Positions 1 through 13,454 of a stretch of DNA of 64,000 bases are shown one piece after another (position 1 is the first letter of the stretch; each line of letters starts with the position of its first letter). This DNA comes from Numida meleagris (taxonomy: Eukaryota; Chordata; Aves; Galliformes; Numididae). The notes under the pieces were generated by a model. That model saw nothing but the letters and a program-made list of their open reading frames with translations, was not told where the DNA came from and did not search any database. The stretch covers positions 10,945,399 to 11,009,398 of the forward strand of contig NC_034409.1 in the NCBI RefSeq assembly GCF_002078875.1, read 5' to 3'. A program made the translations under genes and the position numbers.

Positions 1-417
1 AGAATATAGCACTGAATATTTTGTGATTGACATATTCAGTATTTGTTACATGTTTTAACTTCCTCCTTACTGTTCTGTTTTTGATATTGCCCTATTTGAA
101 AGTTGAACTGTTGTGGAAGAAGCTCCCTTCCTTTAATCTACTTCTGCTAAATCAGTGCAAGATAATGAACCTGATTTTTTCCTCCTGGTGGGGAAAGCAA
201 TAGTGACAGTGACCCTAGTTCTTAGAAAGTAACATGAAGGTCAGTCTCTGTAGTAGACTCACTGTCAGGAAATGTTGGTGACCTTGACTAACTCCAGTTT
301 CATATCCTTGAAAAGGCAGTGAAACTGTCATTCACTTTTTCTAATTAAAGATTGAAGTTTAACTGTGGAAAGAAGTGGTCCTTCATGCTATGGTTCACAT
401 GCACTATTTTTATGGGC

Positions 418-652
418 AGAAACTGGAACACAGGAAGATCCATAATAACACAAGGAAGAACTTCTTTACTGTCAGAGTGACAGAGCGCTACAACAGGCTG
501 CCCATAGAGGTTGTGGAGTATCCTCCCCTGGAGATAATGAAGACCCACCTGGATGCCTACCTGTGCAACCTGCTATAGGGAACATGCTTTAGCAGGGGGT
601 TGGACTTGATGATCTAAAGATCCCTTCCAACCCCTACAGTTCTGTGATTATA
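418..652 (+). mobile_element. CR1 LINE, 3' end fragment
   Basis: The reading frame ends KNFFTVRVTERYNRLPIEVVE...LDAYLCNLL followed by a stop at 576-578, the C-terminus of the CR1 reverse-transcriptase ORF. The CR1 3' UTR follows (TTGGACTTGATGATC, CCCTTCCAACCCC, TTCTGTGATTATAAA). It is 5'-truncated, as is usual for CR1, and lacks the catalytic RT region, so it is a dead copy. Confidence 0.9.
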
Positions 653-957
653 AATATCATTATTTCCACTGGAAGTATCTTCATATGATACTGTCCTGAG
701 GATGCTCATGTTAGGAATTCTTTCCCCCCTGCTTTCTTCCCAAGCTGTGCTGACTTATTCTCCACTTATTCGTCTCTTCTAAAAGGAGGCAATTCCAATT
801 AGTCACATCTGCCCACGGATATATTCTCTTCCACATCCATTTTCTTCCTTTGTGATGCATAGGGACCAGTATGCACCATTCACAAGAGAGCAGAATGTCT
901 GCTGCTGTTTTTCTGTGGTATTAAGTTTGTTTCATTTTATTTTGTTTTGTTTTGTCT
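653..957. other. Unresolved intergenic sequence
   Basis: Between two CR1 fragments. Only T-rich and TTTTG-type low complexity at 915-957; nothing gene-like seen. Confidence 0.6.
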
Positions 958-1615
958 TGTCCCTGGAGCCTTCTCTTCTCCAGGCTGAACAAGTCCAACT
1001 CTCTCAACCTTTCTTAACAAGGGAAGTGCTCCAATCCTCTTATCTCCTCCATGGCCTCCTCTGGACCCACTCCAAAAGATACGCATCTTTCTTGGGCTGG
1101 GTGCCCAAAGCCTGGATGCAGTACTCCAAATGGGGCCTCACAAGGGCAGTGCAGATGTAAACAACCACCTCCCTCTCCCTCCTGGCCACTATCCTGAAGC
1201 CCAGAACAGAATTGGACTTACGGGCTGCAAGTGCACACTACTAGCTCATGTCCAGGTTTTCGTCCATCAGGACTCTCAAGTCCCTCTTTGCAGGGCTGCT
1301 CTCAAGGAGTTCTTCTCCCAGTCTGTATACATATCTGAGATTGCCCCAACCCAAGCGCAACGTCTTGCACTTTGCCTTGTTGAACCTCATTAGGTTTTTG
1401 TGGGCCCACTTTTAGAGCCTATCCTGGTTCTTTTGGATGGCATCCCTTCCTTCTGTTGTATCGACTGCTCTACTCATCTTGGTGTTTTCAGCAAACTTGC
1501 TGAGGGGGCACTTGATCCCATAATCTGTGTCACTGATAAAGATGTTAAAGAGTACCAGTCTTTAGACAGCCTCCTGGAGACACCCCTTTCGACCAGTTTC
1601 CACCTGGACAAAGAG
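958..1615 (-). mobile_element. CR1 LINE, internal RT fragment lacking the 3' tail
   Basis: On the minus strand this reads as the CR1 RT thumb/C-terminal region (GLEHLPYEERLRELG-like and LMKFNKAKC-like blocks, recognisable across frame breaks). The catalytic FADD box is degraded to FAEN near 1500. The fragment starts abruptly at the conserved ...GGAGAAGAGAAGGCTCC block at 958 with no 3' UTR on the low-coordinate side; a T-rich stretch (915-957) lies there instead. Upstream of 1615 the similarity fades. Non-functional. Confidence 0.85.
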
Positions 1616-1778
1616 CCACTGAAGCAGAAACTGTTTTGGCAAGCTGTCCTTGGTGGTGAAACCAGGACTGTCAGATTCAACAACAGAAACCAGCTGAAGG
1701 AATTTGAAACAAAGGGAGTTTTTCACTTTCAAATGTCTGTTATTTTTCTGTTTCATAAAAGAATTTTAAAAAAAGAAA

Positions 1779-1808
1779 AAACAGAAGTACTTAATGGTAC
1801 TTCTGTTT
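1779..1808. repeat. Perfect 12-bp inverted repeat (hairpin)
   Basis: AAACAGAAGTAC at 1779-1790 and its exact reverse complement GTACTTCTGTTT at 1797-1808 are separated by TTAATG. Confidence 0.9.
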
Positions 1809-3639
1809 CTGGCTTCAGATCAGAGCTCAGAGATTACAGGGGAGAAAGCAGAGACACAAACTGTAATGACAGAAAAAGCAAAAAATTACATACTTCATCA
1901 GAATCTCCTGTGGTATGACAACAGGCAAATTGCTTCCACAAAGAGATTGTAAAGAAATGACACTCATATATTTGATGACAGAAAACCACAGGAAGCACCC
2001 TGTATGAACTCTACCCCCATTTCTTGACATATACTATTGATAATAAAATTCTTAAGAGATTAGTGTGATTCCTGGATTTTTTAGGCAACTCCTAATAGGT
2101 ACTTTTGGAAATCACTTTCTTTGGCACGCTTTCTAAACATAGAAGGAGCAAATGAAGAGAGATACAGTCTTTCTGTATGTTGTGAGATTACTAAATACTC
2201 AGCAACCTATTCTGTTATTTTTTGGGGGGGTTCTCTTTGTTTTTATGTTAAGATCCTATCAATCAGAGGGGATGACATACTTTAATGGTTCACATAATTT
2301 GAATTCTGAGGTATGTCCCATAAATGTTCCCACATTCCTGTGGGAATTCTCTGATGTATTCTAAGGCGTGACTTTGTATGGCATGCTTCCACATTCACAG
2401 AAAAGCCACTTGCTGGGCTTTCTTCATCTGTCTAATCTTAACATTCAAAACATTAGAAAACTCCAAGAAACACTTACAATTACTTTTGCACTCTCTGAAC
2501 AGAAACAACAAGGAAAAGAAAAGAAAGTAAGAAAAAGAAAACCTTTCATTTGTTAAATAAAGTGCCAGTCCCTAGGGCAGAAGATGAAGTTAACATTCTC
2601 AGCATTCAAAGCCTGTCTTCCTAAAATCTTTTAGATACTCTTCCTATTTTGAAGTAAAGGTGTGAGAAATTGTGCTTACCTCCTCTCTATGGCAAGTAAA
2701 AGCAACAGTTTGTTTTGGGTAGTTCAAAATCCTGTTGCCACCACACAGTGGTCCTCTTAGGGTTACCCACAGTTATTAAGTCCCACAAGAAAGGTTGCAT
2801 TTTATTTAGTCATGAAAGATTCAAAGCATTCACAAGACCAAGTGTCTCCTACCCACAAATAACCTCTTTCTGATTCAGCACACTCCTCTTATGTGACCTG
2901 TGTTTTACTAAGGAGGACGCTGAGGAAGGTGAATCATCTGCAGAAGAAAATGTGCAATATGCCACTGACTAGATAAGAATTTTGCTCTTCTGCATGCATG
3001 GGAGATGTTCTTTTATATGGAGTAAAGTTTTTGTATTCATGAAAGATAGTGTGATTTCCTCTGGCAACGAAAACCTGCTGTGTATCATCTAATCATATAA
3101 TACATAAGTAGCATGCCAGCTTTCCACTTGGACCAGATTCAACAATTTGCTTCACTCCTATTGCTTACAAGGATCCCCTAGACTGAGCATCACCTATATA
3201 AATATACTGCCTGAAAAAAATTGAATTCATAACACCAATATAATTTTTTTTTAAAAGTAGAATTTTATTTTCTTTTCCTGAATGATATGTTCACTGTCTT
3301 TGTCTCAGCTACTCTTACTGTGACTGATATTTTGTATTATCTTATTTTCCAAAGGTCATGGGAAAGAAGAGGGTTACATGGCATAGAGTACTAACTTCAC
3401 TTTAAAAGAGGGAAATACTAAGATACTTCAGTTTTTTCAGTTCTGCTTTTAATATCTCTCCCTAAGGACCTAAATTAATTTTCATAGCAATTCTTTTCTT
3501 GCTTAACATTATCTACAAATATTTGTTGCAAATAACATTAACCAGGTGAAAATTAGCCATGTGAACTAAGGAAGAGGTATTGATTTCCTGTCCTCTCCTG
3601 AATGACTTCCACCTAAATGACTTGTTAAGTTAGACATCT

Positions 3640-3700
3640 AAATTTTAGATATTTTAGATTTTATTTATTTAGATTTATTAGATTTAGATTTTAATATTAG
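3640..3700 (+). repeat. TTTAGAT-rich low-complexity stretch
   Basis: Irregular repeats of TTTAGAT/ATTTAGA form an AT-rich array with no fixed period. Confidence 0.7.
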
Positions 3701-5250
3701 AGCACTTCCACTCAGGCTCCCCAGTGAGATTTTTGGCTCCTCCTTTCATCAGTGTGTCATATCAATAGTACCATGACAGTTATACAAGGTTCTGATGAGT
3801 GCAAACAAGTTGCAAAGCAAACAGAAAATGTAATGGAAAAAGTTCAAAATCTTTACCACCTGACATCAAAGGAAAGTTTGGCCAAAGACTGAGGAGGTGC
3901 AGCATTTTTTGCCCACCTTGCATCATAGACTTTTACTGCACACGTGTTGGCCTTCAAGGCTCTGCAGTCTATGCCCTAAGGCATACTACAGCCGCTCATA
4001 TCAAGCAGTCTTCAGCCCGCTTTAACCTGGAAAAAGATCCTCCCGAGCACACCATACTTGATCCCATCACAGCTCAGAAGACTCATTTCAAACTTATGTG
4101 CTACTCTTTCATTACCCAGAAGTGACTCTCAAAAACAGTTTTCTCAGCTCTATGAACTTTTAGTACCTAAGGTGCCGTCCCTTGTGATTCTCCATGTGTT
4201 CTGATGATATGGAAAGCATGTTAAAATACCACTGACTCAAGCCAACTTGGCAGCAATATAGTGGAAAGAGTGTGATACATTTGGCTCCTGTCAATGATGT
4301 GTTTCTCTATTAAACTGCAACTAGGTTATTTAAGGGCAAATTGGGCGATGAAAGTCCCATTAGCTATTTCAATTCTTTTTTACCCAGAAATACTGAATCT
4401 GCATTCTTCTTTACTCACTATGGCATGCATGAATTGCTGCCTTTCTCAGTTCTCAAAATTACATTTAAAAACTATTTTCAATTCATTTTAGCAGGTATGA
4501 AAGCATAACAGAGGCAGGGGTACAGCAGGCTTTGACTTTTCCACTCCCATGTGTTCATGTGAGTTATTCAGAATGTAGAAATGAACACAATACAGAAAAT
4601 GTAGTATAATAACTCAAGTTTCTGTGCGAGTCTGAAGCAGCACAGGCCTCTAAATGTCTTTTAGCTAAAGGACTAGGTCAGTCTGTTAATGCCAGAGACT
4701 TTTCTATTAGAAACTTAAGGAGGACACAGAGAGAAGGCTCTTATGGTAAGGGAGAAAAATTTTGAAACATGTGTCTTTTGAAAGTCAAGCGAAATTCAAC
4801 AAATCTTGTCCTCACTTGGACATACTCCACTTCTTGCAAAACTCTGCTCCTTGGCACAGAATAACAGAGTAATTTTAAACGCCTTCACTGGTGCAATACC
4901 TGGTTGAGAAACAGTCATCGTAATGAATCATCCCAACCAGACAGTGGAAGTGGCTCTGATGAATGACTTGGTAGTCATTATATTAGCTTTAGCCTACCAG
5001 CTAACCAGAATTTTGTTTGTGTAGTACTTACAAGTGAGTTTTCCAATGAATTAAGAAGCAATTTTAAGGTTAACATTTTGGTGACTTCCCTAGTGACAGA
5101 GACCTGGCAAATAATTGAAACCTTTTCTTTTAGGTGACATGTTCCAGACCTGGAGAGACATCCCTGGTCTGAGCAACATGTAGCTCTTCCCCAAGACTTC
5201 AGTTCTACCACATAAACATGAGGCATTAAAGCCAAATCATGAACCTACTT

Positions 5251-5293
5251 CCAGGAAAAAGAAAGAAAAAAAGGAAAAAAAGAAAAAAAAAAC
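5251..5293 (+). repeat. A/G-rich low-complexity tract
   Basis: This 43-bp stretch is almost only A and G (AGGAAAAAGAAAGAAAAAAAGG type), lying just outside the 3' end of the neighbouring minus-strand CR1. It may be the expanded target of that insertion. Confidence 0.75.
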
Positions 5294-5325
5294 GGCTCTA
5301 ACCTTCCAATCCTTTAATACTTTAA

Positions 5326-6079
5326 ATCATAGAATAATAGAATGGCTTGGGTTGGAAGGGAACCCAAGGATCATCAAGTTCCAACTCCCCTGCCACAGGC
5401 AGGGCTGACAACCTCCAGATCTGGTACTAGACCAGGTTGCGCAGGGCCGCATCCAACCTGGTCTTGAACATCTCCATCCACAGCCTCTCTGGGCAGCCTG
5501 TTCCAGCACCTCACCACTCTCACTGTGAAGAATTTCCCCAGAGATCCAATTTAAACCTTCCCTTCTTGAGCTTAAAACCATTCCCCTTGTCCTATCATTA
5601 TCTACCCTTACAAAAAGTTGATTCCCCTTCTTTTTATAATCTCCTTTTAAATACTGGAAGGTTGCAATGAGCCCTCCTTGCAGCCTTCTCTTCTCCAGGC
5701 TGAACAAGCCCAGCTCCCTCAGCCTGTCTTCATAGGGGAGGTGCTCCAGTCATCTTCATGGTCCTCCTCTGGATCTTCTCCAACAGCTCCACATCTTTCC
5801 TGTATTGGTGGCTCCAGACCTGGACGTAGTACTCCAGATAGGGCCTCACAAGGACAGAGTAGAGAGGGACAATCACCTTCCTCTCCCTGCTGGCCACCCC
5901 TCTGCTGATGGAGCCCAGGATACCACTGGCCTTCCAGGCTGTAAGAGCACACTGCTGGCTCATGTTCAGTTTTTCATGCGCCAGGACACCCAGGTCCTTC
6001 TCCGCAGGGCTACTCTCAAGGAGTTCTTCTCCCAGTCTGTATACATATCTGGGATTAGTCCAACCCAAGTGCAAAGGGG
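5326..6079 (-). mobile_element. CR1 LINE, 3' half with intact 3' tail
   Basis: The + strand begins TCATAGAATAATAGAATGGCTTGGGTTGGAAGG, the reverse complement of the CR1 3' end. The minus strand carries RT C-terminal protein blocks at 5730-6074 ([52 protein letters not shown]), then [26 protein letters not shown] sequence in a shifted frame. It is 5'-truncated near 6079 at the LHLGWTNP block, upstream of which unrelated sequence begins. The ORF is broken by frameshifts. Confidence 0.93.
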
Positions 6080-8755
6080 TCAGAGGAGTCTTTATTTAAA
6101 TAGTCCTATGTCCTGGGACAATTCATTACCCTCTCCTTTTGAATCAGAATCAGTAGTTGGGATAGTATCTGGAGACCCAGACCTCTGTCAGGAGACAGAA
6201 TTTTTCCTACTAGAAGAAAGGAAAACAGAAAACATTATCTACAAAATTAATACGGGACAAAGTCCGTCCTGATACAGCTTTGTCCCTCGAAGGGATATCT
6301 CAGAGACTACAGCTATCACACCACAGAGTTAATGGAAACTCTCTCGAGAAAACTTTATCTTCCCCTCCAGCTGGGAGCAGCAGTTCAGACTGTGTGGGTC
6401 TTGCCTAACCCTTTGCATGAGAGAGCAGTACTCCAACTGTTTCAAGAAAATGTGCTACAACAGTTTTTCACCTTCTATAACCTTTCCTTACGGATCTGGT
6501 GAGCTAGGCCACAAAAAGATACCTTGGCAACAGCTGAAAGTCTAGAGAGATTAGGAAAACATGTGAAGAGTTATTGCATATTAGGAAAGACTAATAACTA
6601 TGTAGAACAGACCAGTAGAAAAAGTACTAGTGGTGAAATCTATGCTCTGGTAGGGGACAAAACAGGCAGCTAATAGATACCTTGAACTTCTCAGATTATA
6701 CACTATTCTGTTGCTACAATACAACACTATACTTTCAGATGAAAACATGTTACAGAAATATGCATGTAACTATCAGTTACATACAAAGTAGTTCAAAAAC
6801 ATAATAATTTAACTGGTAAAAAAAAAAAAACCTTCATTTTTCTCCATTTTCCTGTCTTTGCTCATTATGAGTTTATGAAGCATATCTTGAGGACATGAAA
6901 AAAATCTCTGACACCAGACAACTACAGACTACACTTTCTATATAAATAGGGTACTTTTATCAAGTTAAAAAAAAATCACTGAGTTTATATCATAGTGATT
7001 ACATCAGCTTTGAAAGAGAATCAGATCACTAAAATAGAACAAGTTATTAGTATATGTGTGGTTACAGTACATTTTCTGAGTTATCTCAGAAATTTTCTTA
7101 TCATGAAATCCATGATAAGATGAAATTAATAAATGTTACATCAGGATCTTTACTGGGCATGAATTATAATTTTAAATCCACTCAGACATACACATTTTTC
7201 TGTATTTAATTATTATTTCAGTATTTTCATGCTCATTTGTAACGCATATATTTTATAAGCAGCCATATCACATAATTGTTTCCTTTCACATGCTTATAAT
7301 AAATATATATAAATGTTTGTCACATGGACACATATAAAAGATAATGGCTTACAGACAAATGATTATATATACTTGTTATAGACTGTTTAAATGTTGAATA
7401 TCTTCATTTTAATTGCAGTTTACAATTAACAATACATTAATATGCAATTAAAACACTTTATTGGCAGTATATTTATTCTTTATAAATTCTGGTAAATGGG
7501 CTCTTAGAATTATAAGCAGACAAGAAATAGAAGCTGAATGATGCCTTTGATTTCAGTAATTCAGACATGTAGGAGTATTTTCTTAGCAATTGTACGCTCA
7601 CTGGAAACTAATACAATGTGCAGCTGTGCGCTGAGAAACTGCATTTAGTTCTGAAGCAGGGTTACATACCTGTATGGACGGTGCCTGTTAAGTTAGCTCC
7701 TTATTCACAGAAAGAATGAGTTTCTGTAGCAATTCTACAGCAATTCTGCAGCTGCCCAGTGTCCTATGAGTGCAAGGACCACAAAGGCCACAAAGAGAAA
7801 CAGAAAATTGCAGTAGGTAAACTGCCTCAAGTGATGGCACAGTTAATACTCTTTCACCCTCCTGCTTTGCAAGAAAGACCAGCTCTAAGAAATCCTTTCA
7901 GTGCTCCTTTCAGTGCTAACCTCTGCCTCTGCGCTCCTTACCCTCGGCAATCACCCAGCACTTGGAGACAACGTGTCCGTTCCTTGTTGCCTATCCAGAA
8001 CAAGTTTAATTGCCTCTAGTCTTTGCAATAACTCTTTGCAAACACAGTCTAAATCCTATTTAATCCCCACAAGACCCTGCACGTCAGGTGAGGCGTTTCA
8101 TGCTAGAGATAACTCTTTAGATTCGGGTTTATATTCTTAGTTACATAAAGCACAGGCAGCTCAGAATGAGGGATCACAGCTGTGGATAGAGCTGTTCCAA
8201 TTCATTGGTATTTCTAAAGAACTTCAGAGGCTCTGGTTCTGAGCTTTGTTGTCTAATAGAACATATAAGTCAAATGACAGAGTCATTGCTTCCTCCTGCC
8301 TGCCTTTTTGGATCCATGCAAGATCCTTTTCTCACAGCAGTGATGAACTGTTCAGGGTTTAATTTACTTTTGGATTTCAACAGCAGATTGAGGCACTTCC
8401 TTACAGATAGTTACAGGAAACAGCAACAGTGGCAGCCTGGCTGTCACAGCCTTTCATAGAGGGTTAACAGCACCCTGAAGTGAGGCAGTGTGACAAGAGC
8501 TAGAAAGCTACTTGTTGCATGCTCTAACTCAAGAAACAGCCAGTGTCATAAAACTCTTTGCCTTGCGTTCTGTGAAGCTCTGTCTTTAAAGCCAGTCAGA
8601 AAATGAAGAAATGAGGAAAAGGGAATAAAAATATTCCAGAAGCTTCCATTTGTGAATATTTTCTGACCTATTCATTTATATAAATACTGTTTTTCTACCT
8701 TTGGTCTTCTTGGAGACCCGTCGCTTGCTTCCTGTATGGCTTTTGCAGCTGCAGC
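6080..8755. other. Unresolved intergenic sequence, possibly an old repeat at 6080-6560
   Basis: 6080-6560 is less AT-rich and contains CGGGACAAAGTCCGTCC / CTTTGTCCCTCGAAGGG, which could belong to a decayed LTR, but no boundary or family is visible. 6700-7550 is very AT-rich. 7750-8130 is moderately GC-rich with no recognisable exon. Confidence 0.5.
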
Positions 8756-8999
8756 CTCCAGTTTGTTGCCAGACTTCCCTCCTGCCTCCCTTTTCCCATG
8801 TGATACCTTTGACTCCTATTTCTTTCCCAGATAATCTCCTCCCTCGTCCATCTCCCTGTCTCTTTCTCTCACCTTCCAACCTATCATCTCAGTGGTCACT
8901 CCTCCATTAAGAATCTCCTCTCATCTGTCTCCTCCCTCACCAAATTATTTTCTCCTCAAATCTCTCTTGTTACTTTTTTCTTTCTTCTACTTATTTTTC
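8756..8999 (+). repeat. Pyrimidine-rich stretch
   Basis: About 240 bp strongly biased to C and T on the + strand (TTCCCTCCTGCCTCCCTTTT, CTCCCTCGTCCATCTCCCTG, TTTTTTCTTTCTTCTACTTA). It has no simple period; possibly a decayed microsatellite. Open frames on either strand here are compositional. Confidence 0.6.
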
Positions 9000-11900
9000 C
9001 CCTTTCTGAAGTCCTGGTATACTCCTTCTCATAGTATCATTTAATCAAAAGCTTACTGCAACTGAGAAACTGAAAGCCATTTTTATCAGTGCTCTTAGGT
9101 ACACAGATGAATTTTATATGAAAAGATTAATAATAAATAACTGTTGTTTGGTACCTTAATCCTGTAACGTGTTTTTGTTAGTATTCCTTCCTAAAGCCTC
9201 AGAAGACTAAAGCTCATGGTGTTCCTGCCAACTACTTTTTCACTGTCCAGCTGTCATTCAGTACTCTTTCTGAAGTGTTTCTGCTCCCAAGAAAATGAAT
9301 CTTGAACAGCTTCGCCCACACACAAAGCAGATGTGCTAAGTAAGGAAAGGCAATCCTCATCCTCCGCTTACCTGTACCAGAACTGAGACAGGATCTGAGA
9401 AGAGGCTGGGAGCAGCAGACTTCTCTGAATGCAGACACAGACTCAGTGCAGGAGCAGAAATGCTGGACTGCCAAGAATAGTGAGGTGCTCTTCTGTCCCA
9501 CAACAGCTAGAAACGTAATAGGATGTATCCTTCACCACTGTCTTTTGCTTTGAGAAGACAGGGCACAGCATGAAGCACCCCAGGCACATTTGTGGAGTGC
9601 ACACCCTCTGTCTAATTATACCCGGGCTTCTCTGTTTTGGGAAAAAAGTAACAACAGTCACTTATCAGGTTCCCTAAATGGTATTGGAGAGGATTCAGCA
9701 GGACACTCCCAAGCGTAACTGGGTAAACACAGCCACAGGATTACAGACATGTAAATATCTTTTCCTCCAGCTTCTGGTAGCTACTTCTTCCACTGTGAGC
9801 TCTTCTTGGTTAGTGGCTTTCTAGTTAGGTTTTCACCAGTCTTTCCTTCCAAATTCCTTTACTCAGCTGCCAGATTCTGTTTAATGCAGACTTCATCTTC
9901 CTTACTTAAACCTTGCACTTCAGCTGCCTGTCCACCTCCTCTTATGGGATAAACCTTCACCATATCACTAACTCTACCCTTAAAAGTCTCAAGTGAGCAG
10001 ACTGCAATTCCCGTCACATCATTGCACCTTAGTGCAACAGAGAAATTCCATCCCACTGTACTTCCTGGCATGTGAGAACAGTTTTTACGACACTTATCCA
10101 ATCCAGGTATTACCAAACATTTTCTTTTCCAAAGTCCATGTACACATGGGAGCATGCCAGAATCTTGATCAAACACTACAGACAGCTCCCAGTTGATATC
10201 TGTCAGTTTATCTACTGTGTCTCTGCCTCAGTTTTAATGTCTATAACTGTAATGTACCCGTACTTAAACTGTGTATGTACACTCAGTGATCTGTACAAAT
10301 CTCCTTACAACAGACCAAAACAATTGTATAGATTAATTTATGGCCTTCCAACAGCAATCCTGGCAGACTCCTCTGATAGATCAAGCCCATACAAATCCTA
10401 GTAAAAGACAATCACTTCATCATTTGGAGACAGCAGATATTTTGATTCTTCATCTGTATGTAATGAAAAGAATCTTAATCTTGGAATGCAAGCATATGTT
10501 GCCTTATGAATTGGTGAGGCTTGAGAGTCTCTTCATGGATGCTAAACATGAGAACATATTTTCCTGTCTTCCATGGGGCAATACTCCACTTTTGAGCTAA
10601 CAAATATTTATGCATTGTGCATTCTTGTGTATATACACATGAACGCACATATAGGTGCATTGTTTCCAATTAAAAAAATGTCTCCAGAGCCTTGGTGTGT
10701 AACTGAGTTCTCTTACCTCTTGCAACCTTACCTCCATGTGCCTCACTGAAACGTGTGTGACTAGATGGATTTGTGCTTACACAGACCTTCGAAATTGTGT
10801 TATGTGTCCCCAAACAACTTTGTCAAGCTATACTTTTCATACCATTCAGGCTCCTCACCTGAAGAATAGGGAGGTAATACAGGCCTATTACTTTGGCATG
10901 TTGCCACACGTACTGTATTATTGCTTCAGTCAACCTTTCTGAGTTACTACAGCCGCCATTAATGTGGCTACTGTATTTCTCTGTAACCTTCCTTTTCTTC
11001 AGATTAAATTTGCTTATAACAGATTTCCACTTTTAGAACCATGCCTCATCTAAGTACTGTTTTAATACTACATGTATTATTCACATTATGAACTGGACGT
11101 TATGCATTGACCATGTGTTAACACTGTGTAGATGGGACAAGATCAGCTTACAAAGTATAGACCCAGTGCAAATGTGTACCCTCAACACATCACTTAATTT
11201 TTAATTTCACTGCCACATCTTTCTGGATCAGCTAAAATATGTCTTATTTGGATCTTACAATTCTAAGGATCAAAATCCAGTGTAAGCCCATTCATAAGTA
11301 TAAATGAAATGAATACCACCATACTGCAGGAAATCTTCACACTGTTGTTCCCAGTTGTGAAGGTAATGTAAATTCTTCGTGTACTATAGCAGAACTGAGT
11401 TTCTTGTTTGTGAACTTCTGTCAAATTTTCCAGAACTAAAACTTAATCAATCTTAGTCAAAAACAAATAAACAAATAAAAATACATAACAGACTACAACT
11501 TTTTTTTTTTTTAATTTTTAGTGCATTTCGGATCAACAATAATTTTCTGAAATGAAAGAAATAAACTAACAGGTTATGATTCTTCTTTCCAGTTTTAGTT
11601 GTCCACATTGTAGATATCTGAATATCTATCTGAAATCTCTTCATTGTCTGCAGAGAACAGACCTTTCTAGGAGCTGAATCCTCTCACTCTTACTAGATGA
11701 TAAAGTAAAAATTGTTCCTAAGGACTACCTGCCATGAGTGTTTATTCCTCTGGAAAATGTTAACTCATAGTATTTCCCAATGTGAGATGCTGTGTCTCCT
11801 TTTTTTTACTAAACAAGTAAGAGGGAATATTATTCTATATATTACCACCAACAATTATTGTAGATAGGCACTCCAAAGATCTTGAAGGATTTTCAAGATT

Positions 11901-13120
11901 TCTGAAATAACTTGAATTTAATTTTGTTAGACATTCAAAGGAAGCAACAACTAATAAAATAATAATAATATAGGCTTCATCTAGCCTGATCTCATCTTCA
12001 TTTTGTAATTGGGACCTATTTCATTCTGAGTTTTACAAGGTATGGGAAGAGTTTCATCTTGAAAAAGTACTGCAGTTAGCAAAATTCAATACAGTGATGT
12101 ACCTTGAATTTAAACAGCTATGGCCATTGTTTCTGTTTTGTTAGGGATTAATTTCATTTCAGTTGAAAGAGTTCCTAAAGCACGCTATTAAATAATTGCA
12201 ACATGACATTGCCCTATTCTCTGATTCAGTTAGGTTTTTATTGTATTTTCTTATTCCTTATTACACCATATTTTAATTAATATGCAATTAATTTAATATA
12301 TAATTAATTAACAATTAAAACTTGCTAAACACTCTTGCTTGCAGTGTTCTGCTTAAGATTAGTGGAGTGCTGACACAATCCCAATGAGAGGTTTTCTTCA
12401 AACCAGCATATGAATTAATTATGGCTTTTAATTAATAAGATATTCATATATTATTAAGTTCAATATTAGTGTTTACCAAATGTCTTGTAAGTTTAGAAAC
12501 ATTATACAATGCTGAAGGATATTCTTGAAGAAGTAGTACATTTACAAATATTTGGTGTCTACATTGTGCATTATGGTATCTCTAATAACAGAAGATCTAA
12601 AATATAGCAGTACATTTCATTTATGTTCAGAAGCTATTTACAAGAGGAGTCTTTGTTGTTTTGTGCATTAATAATTGACACCAGTTAAAACAAGTTTATC
12701 AGGAACAATTTTTACTTTTTTACAAAAAATCAGGAGTAAAATAACTCCTTGGTGGTTCAGTGGCTTCATGCTTAACATGATAAATGTACTTTCTTAGAGT
12801 TTACAAAGTTTTGGAACCTTTGAAAGAAATGTTTTACTTGCTTTTTATTAATAGAGGTTGTGACAGTCTCAAAATTATGAATAAAAATGAAAACAGAACA
12901 CTATGTACTTCTAATATTTTCTTTGCATGTTCAAGATTTACATTCTGATTTGAATTTATAAATTGCCAAGTAATGTAGTGCCTTGTTCAACCAAAACCCA
13001 TCCCTGAAAGATTTACCCTGCTTACAGCATTTACAGCAAATCCCCACAGGGAAGCTGGGAGAGCTAGCATTGATGTGGAGCTGAGATAGCAGACTGGAAA
13101 CTCACAAGTCTTGAAACAAA
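9000..13120. other. Unresolved intergenic sequence
   Basis: Unique-looking AT-rich DNA. Short open frames at 9.2-10.7 kb on both strands have no conserved motifs or splice context. No transposon recognised. Confidence 0.55.
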
Positions 13121-13149
13121 CAAAAAAAATATATATCTATATATATATG
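13121..13149. repeat. (AT)n microsatellite
   Basis: Alternating AT with one C interruption after an A-rich run. Confidence 0.85.
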
Positions 13150-13454
13150 AGGAGTTTTCCCAGCAGGACACTCACAGTGCTCAGCTTCTCTCCTGCTGGA
13201 AAGATTCTTAACATTTGTTTTTCATCTCAGCAGTCTTTAACTATAGTTCACTTCTTTGAGTTCCAAGTTTTATTTTCTAAAAATAAGTGGTATCACACCT
13301 TTTGATGAAAATGTGAGGTTGAGCATGCCTTATGTCTCTTCAGCCAGCATTATTTTCAAGTATACATGCACATGCAAAATGAGGAGGTTATCTGGGATAG
13401 CCAGCTCTGCTAAACGAAGGGCTGATAGTACCTGACAAATCTTGTTGCCTTCTA

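Larger units (their letters stand above)
1616..5250. other. Unresolved intergenic sequence
   Basis: AT-rich DNA with the 1779 hairpin and the 3640 TTTAGAT stretch. The longest open frame (3799-4125 +, 108 codons) matches no family I know, has no exon signals and looks like chance. Confidence 0.55.

Noticed and set aside
852..1918. Plus-strand open frames at 0.85-1.9 kb
   Set aside because: Mostly antisense of a minus-strand CR1 RT fragment; the remainder lacks any domain.
3799..4125. 108-codon frame at 3.8-4.1 kb
   Set aside because: No recognised domain, biased composition, no splice or promoter support; chance frame most likely.
5678..6272. Plus-strand open frames across the 5.3-6.1 kb CR1
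   Set aside because: They are antisense to the CR1 RT ORF, which reads on the minus strand.
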